From positions 124,001 to 188,000 of the forward strand of contig JAIOPJ010000033.1 in the NCBI GenBank assembly GCA_021413975.1: a stretch of DNA of 64,000 nucleotides, written 5' to 3'. The stretch's first letter is position 1; each line of letters starts with the position of its first letter. Shown here piece after piece: positions 1 through 9,215 of this stretch. Under the pieces are notes generated by a model. That model was not told where the DNA came from, searched no databases, and saw only the letters and a list, made by a program, of their open reading frames with translations. The position numbers and the translations under genes were made by a program. This stretch comes from Gemmatimonadota bacterium. GTDB taxonomy: Bacteria > Gemmatimonadota > Gemmatimonadetes > Gemmatimonadales > Gemmatimonadaceae.

Positions 1-795
1 GAGCAGATGGACTGGTCGACGGCACTGTCCGGTGTCGGGACCGTCGTGCATCTGGCGGCGCGCGTGCACATCCTCGGCGAGCGTCGAGGCGATCCGCTCG
101 CGCGATTCCGCGCGGTCAACGTCGCCGGGACGTTGAACCTCGCGCGACAGTGCGCCCAGGCCGGTGTCACGCGATTCGTGTACCTGAGTTCGGTCAAGGT
201 GAATGGCGAGAGCACGCCGCCCGGACATCCGTTCGTCGAGTCGGATGTGCCGGCGCCACAGGATGCCTATGCCGTCAGCAAGCTCGAAGCGGAGCAAGGA
301 CTGTCGGTCGTGTCGGCCCAGACCGGCATGGAGATCGTCATCGTACGACCGCCGCTGGTCTACGGCCCGGGCGTGAAGGCCAACTTCGCCGCACTGATGC
401 GTGCCGTTCAGCGTGGCTGGCCCCTGCCGCTGGGGAGCGTGCGCAATCGTCGCAGTCTGGTGGCGCTTGACAACCTGGTCGACCTCCTCGCGCTGTGCCT
501 CGTGCATCCATCCGCCGCGAACCAGACCTTCCTGGTCAGCGACGGTCTTGACCTGTCGACGCCGGATCTGATCCGCGGCATCGCTGATGCCGCAGGGGTA
601 CGGCCGCGATTGGTGCCAGTGCCGGCCGCGATCCTGCGTCTGGCAGGCATCGCACTCGGCAGGAGAGAGGCCATGGCGCGCTTGTGCGGGAACCTGCAGG
701 TGGACATCTCGAAGGCGCGCGGTCTGCTCGGGTGGAGTCCTCCCGTCACGGTGAGCGAGGGACTGCGCCGCGTCCTGGCCGGTGCGGGGGAATGA
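1..795 (+). CDS. NAD-dependent epimerase/dehydratase, 5' truncated by window edge
   Basis: Extended short-chain dehydrogenase (SDR) acting on a nucleotide sugar, probably a UDP-hexose(NAc) 4-epimerase or dehydratase of the WbpV/WbpP-like group. The reading frame is open from base 1, and the N-terminal GxxGxxG nucleotide loop is missing, so the gene begins upstream. Visible are the catalytic Ser pair (SSVKVNGE, about visible residue 63) and YxxxK (YAVSK, about residues 90-94), followed by the RPPLVYGPG substrate loop typical of the family. Its stop overlaps the start of the next gene, a PglC-like sugar transferase, so the two are co-translated; this pairing of an epimerase with the initiating transferase is common in O-antigen loci. 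The exact substrate cannot be read from the sequence. Confidence 0.85.
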   Translation, partial: EQMDWSTALSGVGTVVHLAARVHILGERRGDPLARFRAVNVAGTLNLARQCAQAGVTRFVYLSSVKVNGESTPPGHPFVESDVPAPQDAYAVSKLEAEQGLSVVSAQTGMEIVIVRPPLVYGPGVKANFAALMRAVQRGWPLPLGSVRNRRSLVALDNLVDLLALCLVHPSAANQTFLVSDGLDLSTPDLIRGIADAAGVRPRLVPVPAAILRLAGIALGRREAMARLCGNLQVDISKARGLLGWSPPVTVSEGLRRVLAGAGE

Positions 796-1355
796 TGAAA
801 CGGGTGTTCGACGTGCTGCTGTCGTTGTCGGCGCTGGCGTTGCTGCTGGTGCCGCTGTTGCTGATCGCGCTGGTCGTGCGAGTCAGCTCGCGCGGTCCCG
901 TGCTCTATTGGTCCGATCGAGTGGGGCGTGACAATGCCCTGTTCCGGATGAGCAAGTTCCGGACGATGCAGGTCGGCACGCCGACGGTCGCCACCCACCT
1001 GCTCGAGGATCCGGCCCGATACCTCACGCCGGTCGGCGCCTTCCTCCGGCGGAGCAGTCTCGACGAGCTGCCGCAGCTCTGGAGCATCCTGAAGGGCGAC
1101 ATGAGCTTCGTCGGACCGCGTCCGGCGTTGTACAACCAACATGATCTGATCGAACTGCGCACACGTTGCGGCGTGCAACGCCTGCGCCCCGGACTCACGG
1201 GATGGGCGCAGGTCAACGGTCGTGACGAACTGCCGATCCCGCAGAAGGTCGAGTTGGATCTGGCCTACCTGCGCCGCCAGTCGCTGTCGTTCGACGCGAG
1301 GATCATTCTCCTGACGGCGCTGCGAGTGCTGCAACGGGACGGCGTGTCGCATTGA
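792..1355 (+). CDS. Initiating phosphosugar transferase (bacterial sugar transferase, PglC/WcaJ C-terminal type)
   Basis: Transfers a phosphosugar from a UDP-sugar to undecaprenyl phosphate, starting assembly of the polysaccharide repeat on the inner membrane. The 187-residue protein is the minimal PglC-size form: one N-terminal hydrophobic segment (about residues 7-30), then KFRTM near residue 55, the catalytic Asp-Glu pair in SSLDELPQ (D91, E92), and DMSFVGPRP, all signatures of the Bac_transf family. The large N-terminal domain of WbaP/WcaJ is absent. The ATG at 792 overlaps the preceding TGA (793-795); a second ATG follows at 795. Upstream is an SDR that likely makes its donor sugar; downstream is the rest of the EPS locus. 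Confidence 0.92.
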   Translation: MMKRVFDVLLSLSALALLLVPLLLIALVVRVSSRGPVLYWSDRVGRDNALFRMSKFRTMQVGTPTVATHLLEDPARYLTPVGAFLRRSSLDELPQLWSILKGDMSFVGPRPALYNQHDLIELRTRCGVQRLRPGLTGWAQVNGRDELPIPQKVELDLAYLRRQSLSFDARIILLTALRVLQRDGVSH

Positions 1356-1595
1356 ACCCGATCGGGTCCCGCGACCGCCGCGCCGGGAGATGCTGCGGTG
1401 TCGTGCACCCAAGCATGAGTCGCAGGCGTCCGTGCACCTCGATCCGGCGGGATGTGAGACAGGGGAGATCCTCATCGTCCAGAGCGCCGCGTGCCGAGCG
1501 GTCGAGGGGTGCCGTAGGCCAAGCGTGCAATCTAGGTTTCCTCTGGTGCCGCTACGGCCAGGGGCGCAATCGAACTCACCGAAAGGAGCTTTGGG

Positions 1596-2576
1596 ATGTC
1601 TGAGGGCGTCATCGTGGTCGGCGGTGGGGGTGGATTCATCGGGGGCCATCTTGTGGCCGCCCTGTCGCGTGACGGCCGCAAGGTGCGTGCGGTGGACATC
1701 AAGCCGAAGTCGGAGTGGTACCAGGTGGTGCCGGGCGTCGAGAGCGTGGTGGCCGACCTGAAGGACCTCGCGCGCTGCCGGGAAGCGGTGGACGGTGCGA
1801 GCGAGGTGTACCAGCTCGCGGCGGACATGGGAGGCATGGGCTTCATCGAGCACAACAAGGCGCTCTGCATGCTCTCCGTGCTGACCAACACCCACATGCT
1901 CGTCGCGGCGAAGGATGCGGGGGTGAGCCGCTTCTTCTTCTCCAGTTCCGCCTGCGTCTACAACGCCGACAAGCAGGTCTCCGCCGACGTCGTCGCGCTG
2001 GTCGAGGAGGACGCGTACCCGGCGATGCCCGAGGATGGCTATGGTTGGGAGAAGCTCTTCTCGGAGCGCATGTGCCGTCACTTCCGCGAGGACTATGGGA
2101 TCCAGGCGCGCGTGGCGCGCTACCACAACGTGTACGGACCGCACGGCACGTGGGACGGCGGGCGCGAGAAGGCGCCGGCGGCGATCTGCCGCAAGGTCAT
2201 CCACGCGAAGGCGACCGGGCGGCACGAGATCGAGATCTGGGGCGATGGCCTGCAGACCCGCTCGTTCATGTACATCGACGACTGCGTGAAGGGCACGCGC
2301 GCGATCATGGCGAGCGAGATCCTCGATCCGATCAATCTCGGGTCCAGCGAGCTGGTGACGATCAACCAACTCGTCTCGATCGCCGAGTCGATCGCCGGGA
2401 TCACGCTCAAGCGGAACTACAATCTCTCCGCTCCCAAGGGTGTCATGGGACGCAACTCCGACAACACGCGGATCCGCGCGGAACTCGGCTGGGAGCCGTC
2501 GATCCCGCTTCGGGACGGCATGGAGCGGACGTACCGTTGGATCGAGAGCGAGTATCGCGCGAAGGCCCCGCGGTGA
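1596..2576 (+). CDS. GDP-mannose 3,5-epimerase-like SDR
   Basis: NAD-dependent sugar-nucleotide epimerase, 326 residues. The glycine-rich loop (GGGGGFIGG, residues 9-17) and YxxxK (Y149, K153) mark an extended SDR. Unlike ordinary epimerases it keeps what the GDP-mannose 3,5-epimerase family uses for double epimerization: a Cys in SSSACVYN (C120) and a Lys in REKAPAAICRK, together with the HNVYGPHGTWDGG loop. The family turns GDP-D-mannose into GDP-L-galactose or GDP-L-gulose; bacterial members are annotated only loosely. An AAAGGAG ribosome site lies at 1579-1585 before the ATG, and a TAGGTT -10-like box at 1533-1538. Product assignment at family level is good; the in vivo substrate is inferred. 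Confidence 0.85.
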   Translation: MSEGVIVVGGGGGFIGGHLVAALSRDGRKVRAVDIKPKSEWYQVVPGVESVVADLKDLARCREAVDGASEVYQLAADMGGMGFIEHNKALCMLSVLTNTHMLVAAKDAGVSRFFFSSSACVYNADKQVSADVVALVEEDAYPAMPEDGYGWEKLFSERMCRHFREDYGIQARVARYHNVYGPHGTWDGGREKAPAAICRKVIHAKATGRHEIEIWGDGLQTRSFMYIDDCVKGTRAIMASEILDPINLGSSELVTINQLVSIAESIAGITLKRNYNLSAPKGVMGRNSDNTRIRAELGWEPSIPLRDGMERTYRWIESEYRAKAPR

Positions 2577-2614
2577 TGGCCCCCGCCGGCTCGGCGGGCA
2601 ACGGGTAGCAGCTC

Positions 2615-3880
2615 ATGGCTCCGATCTCCCCGGCGAAGCGCGACCTCCCGACGGCGCGGACGCTTCTCATCCTCTCGCAGGTGTACCTCCCTGACCCCGC
2701 GAGTGTCGGGCAGCACGTGGCGGACGCCGCCGCGGAGATGGCGCGGCGGGGGTGGCGCGTGGTCGTGTTGACCTCACGGAACGGCTACGACGATCCGTCG
2801 GTCCGCTATCCGTCGCGCGAGGTGCGGGATGGGGTGGAGATCGTGCGCCTTCCCTGGTGCTCGTTCGGGAAGGGGTCCATCGCCGTGCGCCTGATCGGCG
2901 GATTCTCGTTCGTGATCCAGTCGATCCTGCGAGGGCTCGCCGTCGGTCGCGTGAACGTCATCCTCGTGAGCACGTCCCCGCCGATGGCGTCGCTCGGTGC
3001 GTTGGCACTCGCGTGGCTGCGACGGGCGAGCATCAAGTTCTGGATAATGGACCTGAATCCCGATCAGATGGTCGTGCTGGGGAGACTCGCTCCGCACTCG
3101 GTGCCGGTCCGGGTGTTCGACTGGATCAACCGCCGGATCCTGCGCCGGGCGGAGGATGTCGTCGTCCTGGACCGCTTCATGGCCGACCGGGTCAACGCGA
3201 AGCTCCAGGTGCGCGAGAAGCTCTCGATCATCCCGCCGTGGCCGCTCGACGACTACCTCGCACCGGTGCCGCACTCCGAGAATCCGTTCAGGGTCGCGCA
3301 CGGATTGCAGCGGAAGTTCGTCGTGATGTACAGTGGGAATCACGGTCCGACGAATCCGTTCACGACGATCCTCGAGGCCGCCGCGGCGCTCCGGGATGAT
3401 GCACGGATCGTGTTCGTCTTCATCGGCGGCGGGGTCGGGAAGCGCGAGGTGGAGTCGGCCGGCCTGCCGAACGTCCTGTCGCTGCCGTACCAGCCACTGG
3501 ACACGCTGCGCTACTCTCTCTCCGCGGCGGACGTGCACCTGGTGACCATCGGGGACGAGGTGGTCGGCGTCGTCCATCCATGCAAGGTGTACGGGGCCAT
3601 GGCGGTCGCCCGGCCGATCCTGCTGCTGGGTCCGTCCGAATCGCACGTGGGGGACATCCTGGGCGTGGCCTCCCTCGGATGGACGATCCGCCATGGCGAT
3701 GTCGCGGGAGCGGTCGCGCTCCTCCGTTCGTTGCTGGCCATGGCGCCCGCGGACCTCGAGGCGCGAGGAGAGCGGGGGCGCGCCTTGCTCGCGTCCAAGC
3801 TCAGCAAGGCGGCGCTCTGCGGCCGACTTTGCGACGTGGTGGAACGCGGGTCGCGTGATCGAGTCGCGCAGGACTCCTAG
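2615..3880 (+). CDS. Glycosyltransferase, GT4 family (WcaI-like)
   Basis: GT-B fold glycosyltransferase of 421 residues that probably adds one sugar to the lipid-linked repeat on the cytoplasmic face. The N-terminal domain starts with the typical ILSQVYLPDPASVGQH, where a Gly contacts acceptor, and carries hydrophobic stretches (about residues 90-130) as in WcaI-type colanic acid transferases. The C-terminal half has the nucleotide-sugar Rossmann unit (VVMYSGNHGPTNPF, about residue 240) and a degenerate EX7E region around VYGAMAVARPILLLGP. It lies 38 bases behind the epimerase gene and in the same direction. Acceptor and donor are unknown. Confidence 0.85.
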   Translation: MAPISPAKRDLPTARTLLILSQVYLPDPASVGQHVADAAAEMARRGWRVVVLTSRNGYDDPSVRYPSREVRDGVEIVRLPWCSFGKGSIAVRLIGGFSFVIQSILRGLAVGRVNVILVSTSPPMASLGALALAWLRRASIKFWIMDLNPDQMVVLGRLAPHSVPVRVFDWINRRILRRAEDVVVLDRFMADRVNAKLQVREKLSIIPPWPLDDYLAPVPHSENPFRVAHGLQRKFVVMYSGNHGPTNPFTTILEAAAALRDDARIVFVFIGGGVGKREVESAGLPNVLSLPYQPLDTLRYSLSAADVHLVTIGDEVVGVVHPCKVYGAMAVARPILLLGPSESHVGDILGVASLGWTIRHGDVAGAVALLRSLLAMAPADLEARGERGRALLASKLSKAALCGRLCDVVERGSRDRVAQDS

Positions 3881-3905
3881 TCGACCGACCGGGTACGCGG
3901 CGCTC

Positions 3906-3934
3906 TTGTTCGGCGCACACACAGCCGGTATTCT
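3906..3934 (+). promoter_or_regulatory. Promoter upstream of the wzz-like gene
   Basis: TTGTTC at 3906-3911 and TATTCT at 3929-3934 with a 17-base spacer, a good match to the promoter pattern seen elsewhere here. The predicted RNA start near 3942 leaves a leader of about 50 bases before the GTG at 3994; an ATG-AGC-TAG mini-frame sits at 3943. Confidence 0.5.
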
Positions 3935-3993
3935 TCAAGGTCATGAGCTAGCCGTGCACCACGGCAGCCGCCCCGTCACCCGGTAATCTGCGC

Positions 3994-4968
3994 GTGGTCT
4001 CCGAGACCCAAGTCGAGTGGAGTCTTTCCGCGAGCGATGTGCGCGGCTGGCTCCGGACCCACCGGAACTTCCTGGTCGGCGGGGCACTTCTGGGACTGCT
4101 GGCCGGCGTGACCGTCGCGCTGTTCCGCCCTGCCTTGTACCGGGCTTCGACGATCGTACTGGTCTCTTCGGGGTCGAGCGCGGACCTCTCGCAGTTGCGG
4201 GGCCTGGCGTCGCAGTTCGGACTGGCCGGAGCGTTGGGTGGCACCGGCGAGCAGTTCCCACCGGAGCTGGTCGCAGGGCTCGCACGGTCGCCATTCGTCC
4301 TGCTCCCGATCGTCCGCGAGCCGTTGCTCGATTCAGTGCGGAACGCCCCCGGCCGGACGCTCGTCGTCCTCCTGAAGGCGAAAGCGCGCGGTCCTGCGGA
4401 TTCGCCGGAGGAGGAGCGCAAGGCGGTCGATGCCGTGCGCCGACTGAACCGCGTGATCGACGTGGCAGTGGACCGCAAGACGCGGTCGATCTCCCTCAGC
4501 GTGCGGAGCCGGTGGCCCGAGGTGTCGACGGCCGTCGTGCGGCGGGTCGTCGCGGCACTCGATTCCGTGATCTTCGATGTCGCCCGCCAGCGCGCCGCGG
4601 CCGAGCGGCGGTCCATGGAAGCGCGGATCGCCCCGCAGGAGCGACGGCTCATGGATGCCGAGGCGCGCGTGGCGGAGTTCGTGCGCGGCAACCGCGAATA
4701 CAGGATCTCACCGGAGTTGACGTTCGAGTTCGAGCGACTGCAGCGGGTAGTGCAACTGCAGCAGCAGGTCCTGGTCTCGCTGGTCCAGTCCCGGGAGCAG
4801 GCGCTCTCGCGCGAGATGCCGTCGGCGCCCTCGCTGACGGTGATAGAGCCGGTCGTGCAGCCGGTGCTTCCGGAGCCGCGTCGGCGGGCGATGATCCTGG
4901 TGTTCAGCGTCTTCGCCGGCATGCTGATCGGTGGTGTTCTCGCGCACCTGCGCAGCCTCATGGCCTGA
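3994..4968 (+). CDS. Wzz/GumC-type chain-length regulator without kinase domain
   Basis: Inner-membrane polysaccharide co-polymerase, 324 residues, expected to set chain length in the Wzy pathway. Topology is diagnostic: transmembrane segment at about residues 26-44, a large periplasmic part with a coiled-coil-prone Arg/Glu/Ala-rich stretch (about 200-235), and a second membrane segment near the C-terminus (about 300-318) preceded by a Pro-rich motif (VLPEPRRRA). There is no C-terminal Wzc/BY-kinase domain with Walker motifs, and no separate BY-kinase was found nearby. Start is GTG at 3994; no clear SD precedes it. A promoter is visible at 3906-3934. Confidence 0.82.
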   Translation: MVSETQVEWSLSASDVRGWLRTHRNFLVGGALLGLLAGVTVALFRPALYRASTIVLVSSGSSADLSQLRGLASQFGLAGALGGTGEQFPPELVAGLARSPFVLLPIVREPLLDSVRNAPGRTLVVLLKAKARGPADSPEEERKAVDAVRRLNRVIDVAVDRKTRSISLSVRSRWPEVSTAVVRRVVAALDSVIFDVARQRAAAERRSMEARIAPQERRLMDAEARVAEFVRGNREYRISPELTFEFERLQRVVQLQQQVLVSLVQSREQALSREMPSAPSLTVIEPVVQPVLPEPRRRAMILVFSVFAGMLIGGVLAHLRSLMA

Positions 4969-5177
4969 TCGGGCATCCCGCGCTTCGGGTCTCCATCACG
5001 AGGGCTCCCGCGCGAGGCGATGAGGACAGGAAGCTCGCGCGGCAGGCCTCCGCCGCGTGGACACTCGCGCGGCCATGGGGTCTCATGGGGGCATAACTCG
5101 GCTCGCACCCTCTAGATTCCACGAGTGCGGATCGGTCGGGACCAGGCACCTACCACTCGAACGTAGCGTCGAATCTG

Positions 5178-6164
5178 ATGAACGTCCTCATAACCGGGAG
5201 TGCCGGATTCATCGGCGGGCACCTTGTGCGGCGCCTGGCACAGGACGGCCACGAAGTCACCGGGCTCGACCGCCGGCCGACTGCTGCCGTACCCGGTGCC
5301 CGGATGTTGCAGGTGGACCTGCTCGATGCCGGGGCCACTCGTCGCGCGCTCGCCGAGGTCGCGCCGGAGGTGGTGTTCCATCTGGCGGCACGGACCGACT
5401 TGAACGAGACCGAGCATCTCTCGGGATACCGCGACAACATCGACGGCGTCGAGTCGCTGGTGAGTGCCCTCGCGGCCACCCCATCGGTGCGGCGGTGGAT
5501 CTGCACGTCCAGCCAGTTGGTCTGCCGCGTCGGCTACGTCCCACGGGACGATGCCGACTACGCGCCGAGCACCCTCTATGGTGAGAGCAAGGTGTGCACC
5601 GAGCGCATCGTGCGCGCGAGCGACCTGGAACGAGTCCCGTGGACCATCGTGCGGCCGACGACCATCTGGGGTCCCGGCATGAACCCGCACTACCTGCGGT
5701 TCTTCGGGCTCATCCGGGACGGCCGCTACTTCCACGTGGGCCGCGGTCCGACGCGGAAGAGCTACGGCTACGTGGGCAACACCGTCGCGCAGTATCGGGC
5801 GCTCATGGCGGCCCCGCTGGATACGGTGCGCGGGAGGACGTTCTACCTCGCGGACTACGAGCCGCTCGCCCTCGAGGCGTGGGCCGACGGCTTCCGGCGC
5901 GCGCTCGGTGCGCCCCCCATCCGGACCGTTCCGCGAGCCCTCGCCGTCCTCACCGCACGCGTCGGGGACCTGATCGCCCGGGTGCGACCGGGGTTCCCCT
6001 TCACGAGCTTCAGGCTCAACAACGTGCTGACCGAGTATCAGGCCGAGCTCGGTCCGACCCGGGAAGTCTGCGGCGAGTTGCCGTACACCGTCGACCAGGG
6101 GATACTCGCGACGGTCGCTTGGCTCCGTTCCGTCTGGACGTCGCCTCCCGGAGTGGTGCGTTGA
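5178..6164 (+). CDS. NAD-dependent epimerase/dehydratase (UDP-sugar epimerase-like SDR)
   Basis: Extended SDR of 328 residues. The N-terminus begins at once with the nucleotide loop (GSAGFIGGHLVRRL), followed by an Asp-containing second strand, and it has YGESK as the catalytic YxxxK (around residue 136-140) with the preceding Ser pair in CTSSQLV. The RPTTIWGPGMNPHYLRFF loop points to a sugar-nucleotide substrate. It probably makes one of the repeat-unit sugars. Start ATG 5178 is supported by the position of the Rossmann loop. The 209-base gap upstream holds a TAGATT -10-like box at 5113-5118 but no convincing -35 box. Confidence 0.83.
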   Translation: MNVLITGSAGFIGGHLVRRLAQDGHEVTGLDRRPTAAVPGARMLQVDLLDAGATRRALAEVAPEVVFHLAARTDLNETEHLSGYRDNIDGVESLVSALAATPSVRRWICTSSQLVCRVGYVPRDDADYAPSTLYGESKVCTERIVRASDLERVPWTIVRPTTIWGPGMNPHYLRFFGLIRDGRYFHVGRGPTRKSYGYVGNTVAQYRALMAAPLDTVRGRTFYLADYEPLALEAWADGFRRALGAPPIRTVPRALAVLTARVGDLIARVRPGFPFTSFRLNNVLTEYQAELGPTREVCGELPYTVDQGILATVAWLRSVWTSPPGVVR

Positions 6165-6201
6165 AGCCGCTGCGTCCGTCGTTCGCTCCGGGTGGCGCGG
6201 G

Positions 6202-7689
6202 ATGCCAGCGCCGCTGGACTCCCGAGAACCCGACACCCGACCTTCGATGGCACTGAGCAAGGCGGCCGCGGTGCAGTCGCTGGGCATCGTGGGTGCAGTG
6301 GCGCTCGGCGGAGCTGCGCTCGCGCTGCCCCTGATGCAGGGGATGGCGATCATGCTGCCCGTGCTGGCCACGCTGCTGATCGCGGGGACCTTCCTCCTGG
6401 CGCTCCGGGACCGCGCGCAGTGCGGGTTGATCGGCGAGCTCGGGGCGGTGTACGTCTTCTTCATCCTGGCGTACACGCTCTCGCCGGCGTTCACCTTCCT
6501 GGTGCTGAACCTCGATCTCGCGTCAGGGTGGGTGTGGAGCACGCTCGCCCAACTGCTCCCGGATGAATCCGAGATCGGTGCGCATCTCTGGCGGCACGCG
6601 TTGTTCGTCTGCGGGTTCTGCGTCAGCTATCTGTACGCGCGCCGGCCGGCGAGCGAGTCGGTTCCCTCGCCGAAGGTGCTCCCGTGGGATGGCGGCGGGC
6701 TGTTGGTCCCGTTCGTGGTCGTCGTGATCGGCTGCAACGTGTTGCTCTGGCTCTTGTCGGCTCCGGTGACGGAGTACGCCGACCACTATTCCCGCTACGA
6801 CCACCTGGCCGGCCCGGCCCGGGCGCTGGTGTCCGTCACCGTGCGCTTGGAGAGTGGCCTGTTCCTCATCGCGGTGACGCTCGCGTTCATGAACTACCGG
6901 CGATTCGGGGCGATGGGAATCCTGCTGGTGGTCGGCGCGCTCGTCTTCAAGATCCTGAACTCCATGGGGTCCCGGATCGAGGGCCTGTTCGTGCTCCTGA
7001 TCGCGGTCTGCCTCTACCAGACCTACGTCCGTCGCATCAACATGCGGAAGGCCGTCGCCGGCGCCCTCCTCGCCGGTGTGCTGTTCTCGTCGCTGGAGGT
7101 GCTGCGGGAGGTGCGCTTCAACTTCCGCGATGCGGCGGGCCTGCTGCGCGACTCGGGCGTGCAGCCCGCCTCGGAGTTCGGGGCGGTGTTCCTCACCGGA
7201 TTCCACCTGTACTCCGAACGGGCCCAAGGCACGCTGCCGCCGGCCGAGTGGCCGATGTTCTTCAGCGACTTCGTGTCCCTCGTGATGCCGAACAGCTACG
7301 TGCGGTTCAACCCGCAATACTGGTACGCCGACCAGTACTTCCCGAACGCGCCGGTGCCGCCGCAGACCAATGGGCCCATCGCTGACAGTGCCGTCTGGGG
7401 CGGGGAGGCGGACCTGCTGGTCCGCGCCCTGCTCAACGGGCTGCTGTTCGCGTGGCTGACGAACTTCTTCTTCGCGAGGAAGCAGGACTGGCGGGTAGCT
7501 TGCGTGTACGTCTTCTGTTACTCGACGTGCATCATGACACTCAAGTACTCGATCTTCTACCACCTGAATCCGCTGGTGAAGACCGTCCTGCCCGCCATCT
7601 TCGGCGTGATGATCCTGAAGGCCCTCATGCTCGGGCGACGTCGTCCCGCCGCGGACGACCCCGCGGTGCCGGCCCTGGGGGCGCAGTGA
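6202..7689 (+). CDS. wzy: O-antigen/EPS repeat polymerase (Wzy-like membrane protein)
   Basis: Polytopic inner-membrane protein of 495 residues with roughly 11-12 hydrophobic helices and a long periplasmic stretch in the C-terminal half (about residues 310-400, rich in Tyr, Asn and Pro). This shape and its position directly before a Wzx flippase and among glycosyltransferases identify it as the polymerase, a family with almost no sequence conservation. A second in-frame ATG at 6247 is an equally good start, since the first 15 residues are not hydrophobic. Its TGA overlaps the GTG start of the flippase. Function is inferred from topology and context. Confidence 0.72.
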   Translation: MPAPLDSREPDTRPSMALSKAAAVQSLGIVGAVALGGAALALPLMQGMAIMLPVLATLLIAGTFLLALRDRAQCGLIGELGAVYVFFILAYTLSPAFTFLVLNLDLASGWVWSTLAQLLPDESEIGAHLWRHALFVCGFCVSYLYARRPASESVPSPKVLPWDGGGLLVPFVVVVIGCNVLLWLLSAPVTEYADHYSRYDHLAGPARALVSVTVRLESGLFLIAVTLAFMNYRRFGAMGILLVVGALVFKILNSMGSRIEGLFVLLIAVCLYQTYVRRINMRKAVAGALLAGVLFSSLEVLREVRFNFRDAAGLLRDSGVQPASEFGAVFLTGFHLYSERAQGTLPPAEWPMFFSDFVSLVMPNSYVRFNPQYWYADQYFPNAPVPPQTNGPIADSAVWGGEADLLVRALLNGLLFAWLTNFFFARKQDWRVACVYVFCYSTCIMTLKYSIFYHLNPLVKTVLPAIFGVMILKALMLGRRRPAADDPAVPALGAQ

Positions 7690-9215
7690 GCCCAGGCGCC
7701 GGCGGCCCCGAGCGTCAGAGCGACCGACCGGTGGTCCCCGCGATCCTGCCCTCGTCGGTGCGCGGCATCCTCTGGAACCTGCTCGGCGGCCTCTGGGTCG
7801 GAGCGCTCGTCATCGTGTCGACCCCCGTCCTCGTCTCGAACTTCGGCGTGGACCGGTTCGGCGTCATCGGGTTGTGGGTCTCGCTTCAGGTCGTCCTCGG
7901 CCTGTTCGATTTCGGGCTCAGCTCGACGCTGGGAAGGGAGTTGGCGCGCGCCGGGGCGGACGAGTCCGTACAAGGGCATGCGATGGACGTCCTGGTGACG
8001 TTCGAGCGATGCGCGTGGGGGGTCCCGGTTTTGCTGCTCCTCGCCAATCTGGCCATCCGGGCGATGTCGGGACCCGTCTGGTTGTCCTCATCCGTGATCC
8101 CCCCGGCGGAGCTGGCGCGCGCGTTGGACATCATGGTCTTCGCACTCGCGCTGCAGTTCCCGTCCATCCTGTATGCGGGCGGGATGGTCGGGGCGCAGCG
8201 CCATGGCCGACTCAATGCGACGATCTCGGGCATCAACACCCTGCGCTGGGGTGGAGGCGCACTCCTTGCCCTCAAGGGAGTGCAACTCCAGGAGTTCTTC
8301 CTGTTCCAAGCACTGGTGTCCGCCGCCCACTCGCTCTCCCTCAGGGCGATGCTCCGGGCGTCGTTCGCGCCGTCGACCTCGGGCCGGTTCCGGACGTCGA
8401 TCATCCGGCAATACCTTCCCTTCTCGGCGGGCATGGCAGGCACGTCGATCTGTGCCGCCATGATCGGGAACGCGGATCGGCTGCTCATCGGCCAGTTCCT
8501 CACGGCGGCCGAGCTCGGGCGCTACGCGATCGCATTCACGGGATGCAACGTGATCCAGATGATCACCATTCCATTCTACCGGGTCTACTATCCTCGCTAC
8601 TCACAGCTGGTCGCCTCGGGAGACGCCGTGGCGCTCCGCAGGGAGTATCTGGCGAGTTGTCGATGGCTCTCGCTGGTCGTCGTTCCGGTGACGGTGTTCC
8701 TCTGGGTCTTCGCGTCCGATCTGTTGGCCATCTGGCTCGGGAGCGCGCAGCCCGATGCGGCGTCCATCCTCCGGTGGCTCGTCCTCGGCGTCGGCGCCGC
8801 CGCGCTTGGCTGGTTGCAAGGCGCCTTCCAGCAGGCACACGGTATCGTGCGCCTGCACTTCGGGATGCTGCTCGTGGCACTCATGGTCGGGATCCCGTTG
8901 GCCGTTTGGGGGATCCATTCCTTCGGCGTGCTGGGGGCGACCGCCGTCTGGCTCGTCCATGGCGCCGTGACGATCAGCCTCGAGCCTGTGCTCATGCACC
9001 GGTCGCTGCTCCGCCGAGACCTGTGGCGCTGGTACGCGATCGTGCTGCTCGCCCCTTTGCCGGCCAGCCTCGCGGTGGCGATCGCGGCCCGGCAGTGGAT
9101 GCCATCCGGCATGGGACGGTGGACGCTGCTGGCCTGGCTCACCTCGGCCGGGCTCGTCTCACTGGCGGTGGTCTTCCAGTCGCAGGCCATCCTTACGCCG
9201 AGGACGCATGAGTGA
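7686..9215 (+). CDS. wzx: Polysaccharide flippase (Wzx-like, MOP superfamily)
   Basis: Membrane protein of 509 residues that likely moves the undecaprenyl-linked repeat unit across the inner membrane. It has about 12-14 predicted helices starting at WNLLGGLWVGALVIVSTPVLV (about residue 25), and the Polysacc_synt pattern of paired helices with FGLSSTLGRELAR between helix 2 and 3. The GTG at 7686 is chosen because it overlaps the wzy stop (7687-7689) and leaves a short cytoplasmic N-terminus; longer starts would lie inside wzy. The last eight bases overlap the following GT2 gene, so wzy, wzx and GT2 form one translational unit. Confidence 0.87.
   Translation: MSPGAGGPERQSDRPVVPAILPSSVRGILWNLLGGLWVGALVIVSTPVLVSNFGVDRFGVIGLWVSLQVVLGLFDFGLSSTLGRELARAGADESVQGHAMDVLVTFERCAWGVPVLLLLANLAIRAMSGPVWLSSSVIPPAELARALDIMVFALALQFPSILYAGGMVGAQRHGRLNATISGINTLRWGGGALLALKGVQLQEFFLFQALVSAAHSLSLRAMLRASFAPSTSGRFRTSIIRQYLPFSAGMAGTSICAAMIGNADRLLIGQFLTAAELGRYAIAFTGCNVIQMITIPFYRVYYPRYSQLVASGDAVALRREYLASCRWLSLVVVPVTVFLWVFASDLLAIWLGSAQPDAASILRWLVLGVGAAALGWLQGAFQQAHGIVRLHFGMLLVALMVGIPLAVWGIHSFGVLGATAVWLVHGAVTISLEPVLMHRSLLRRDLWRWYAIVLLAPLPASLAVAIAARQWMPSGMGRWTLLAWLTSAGLVSLAVVFQSQAILTPRTHE

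Noticed and set aside
408-2369. A 653-codon minus-strand open frame opposite the sugar transferase and GME-like genes
   Set aside because: Rich in Arg, His and Pro with no domain; it is the antisense shadow of real plus-strand genes in GC-rich DNA. The same holds for the other long antisense frames, for example 37912-40167 and 39615-42344.
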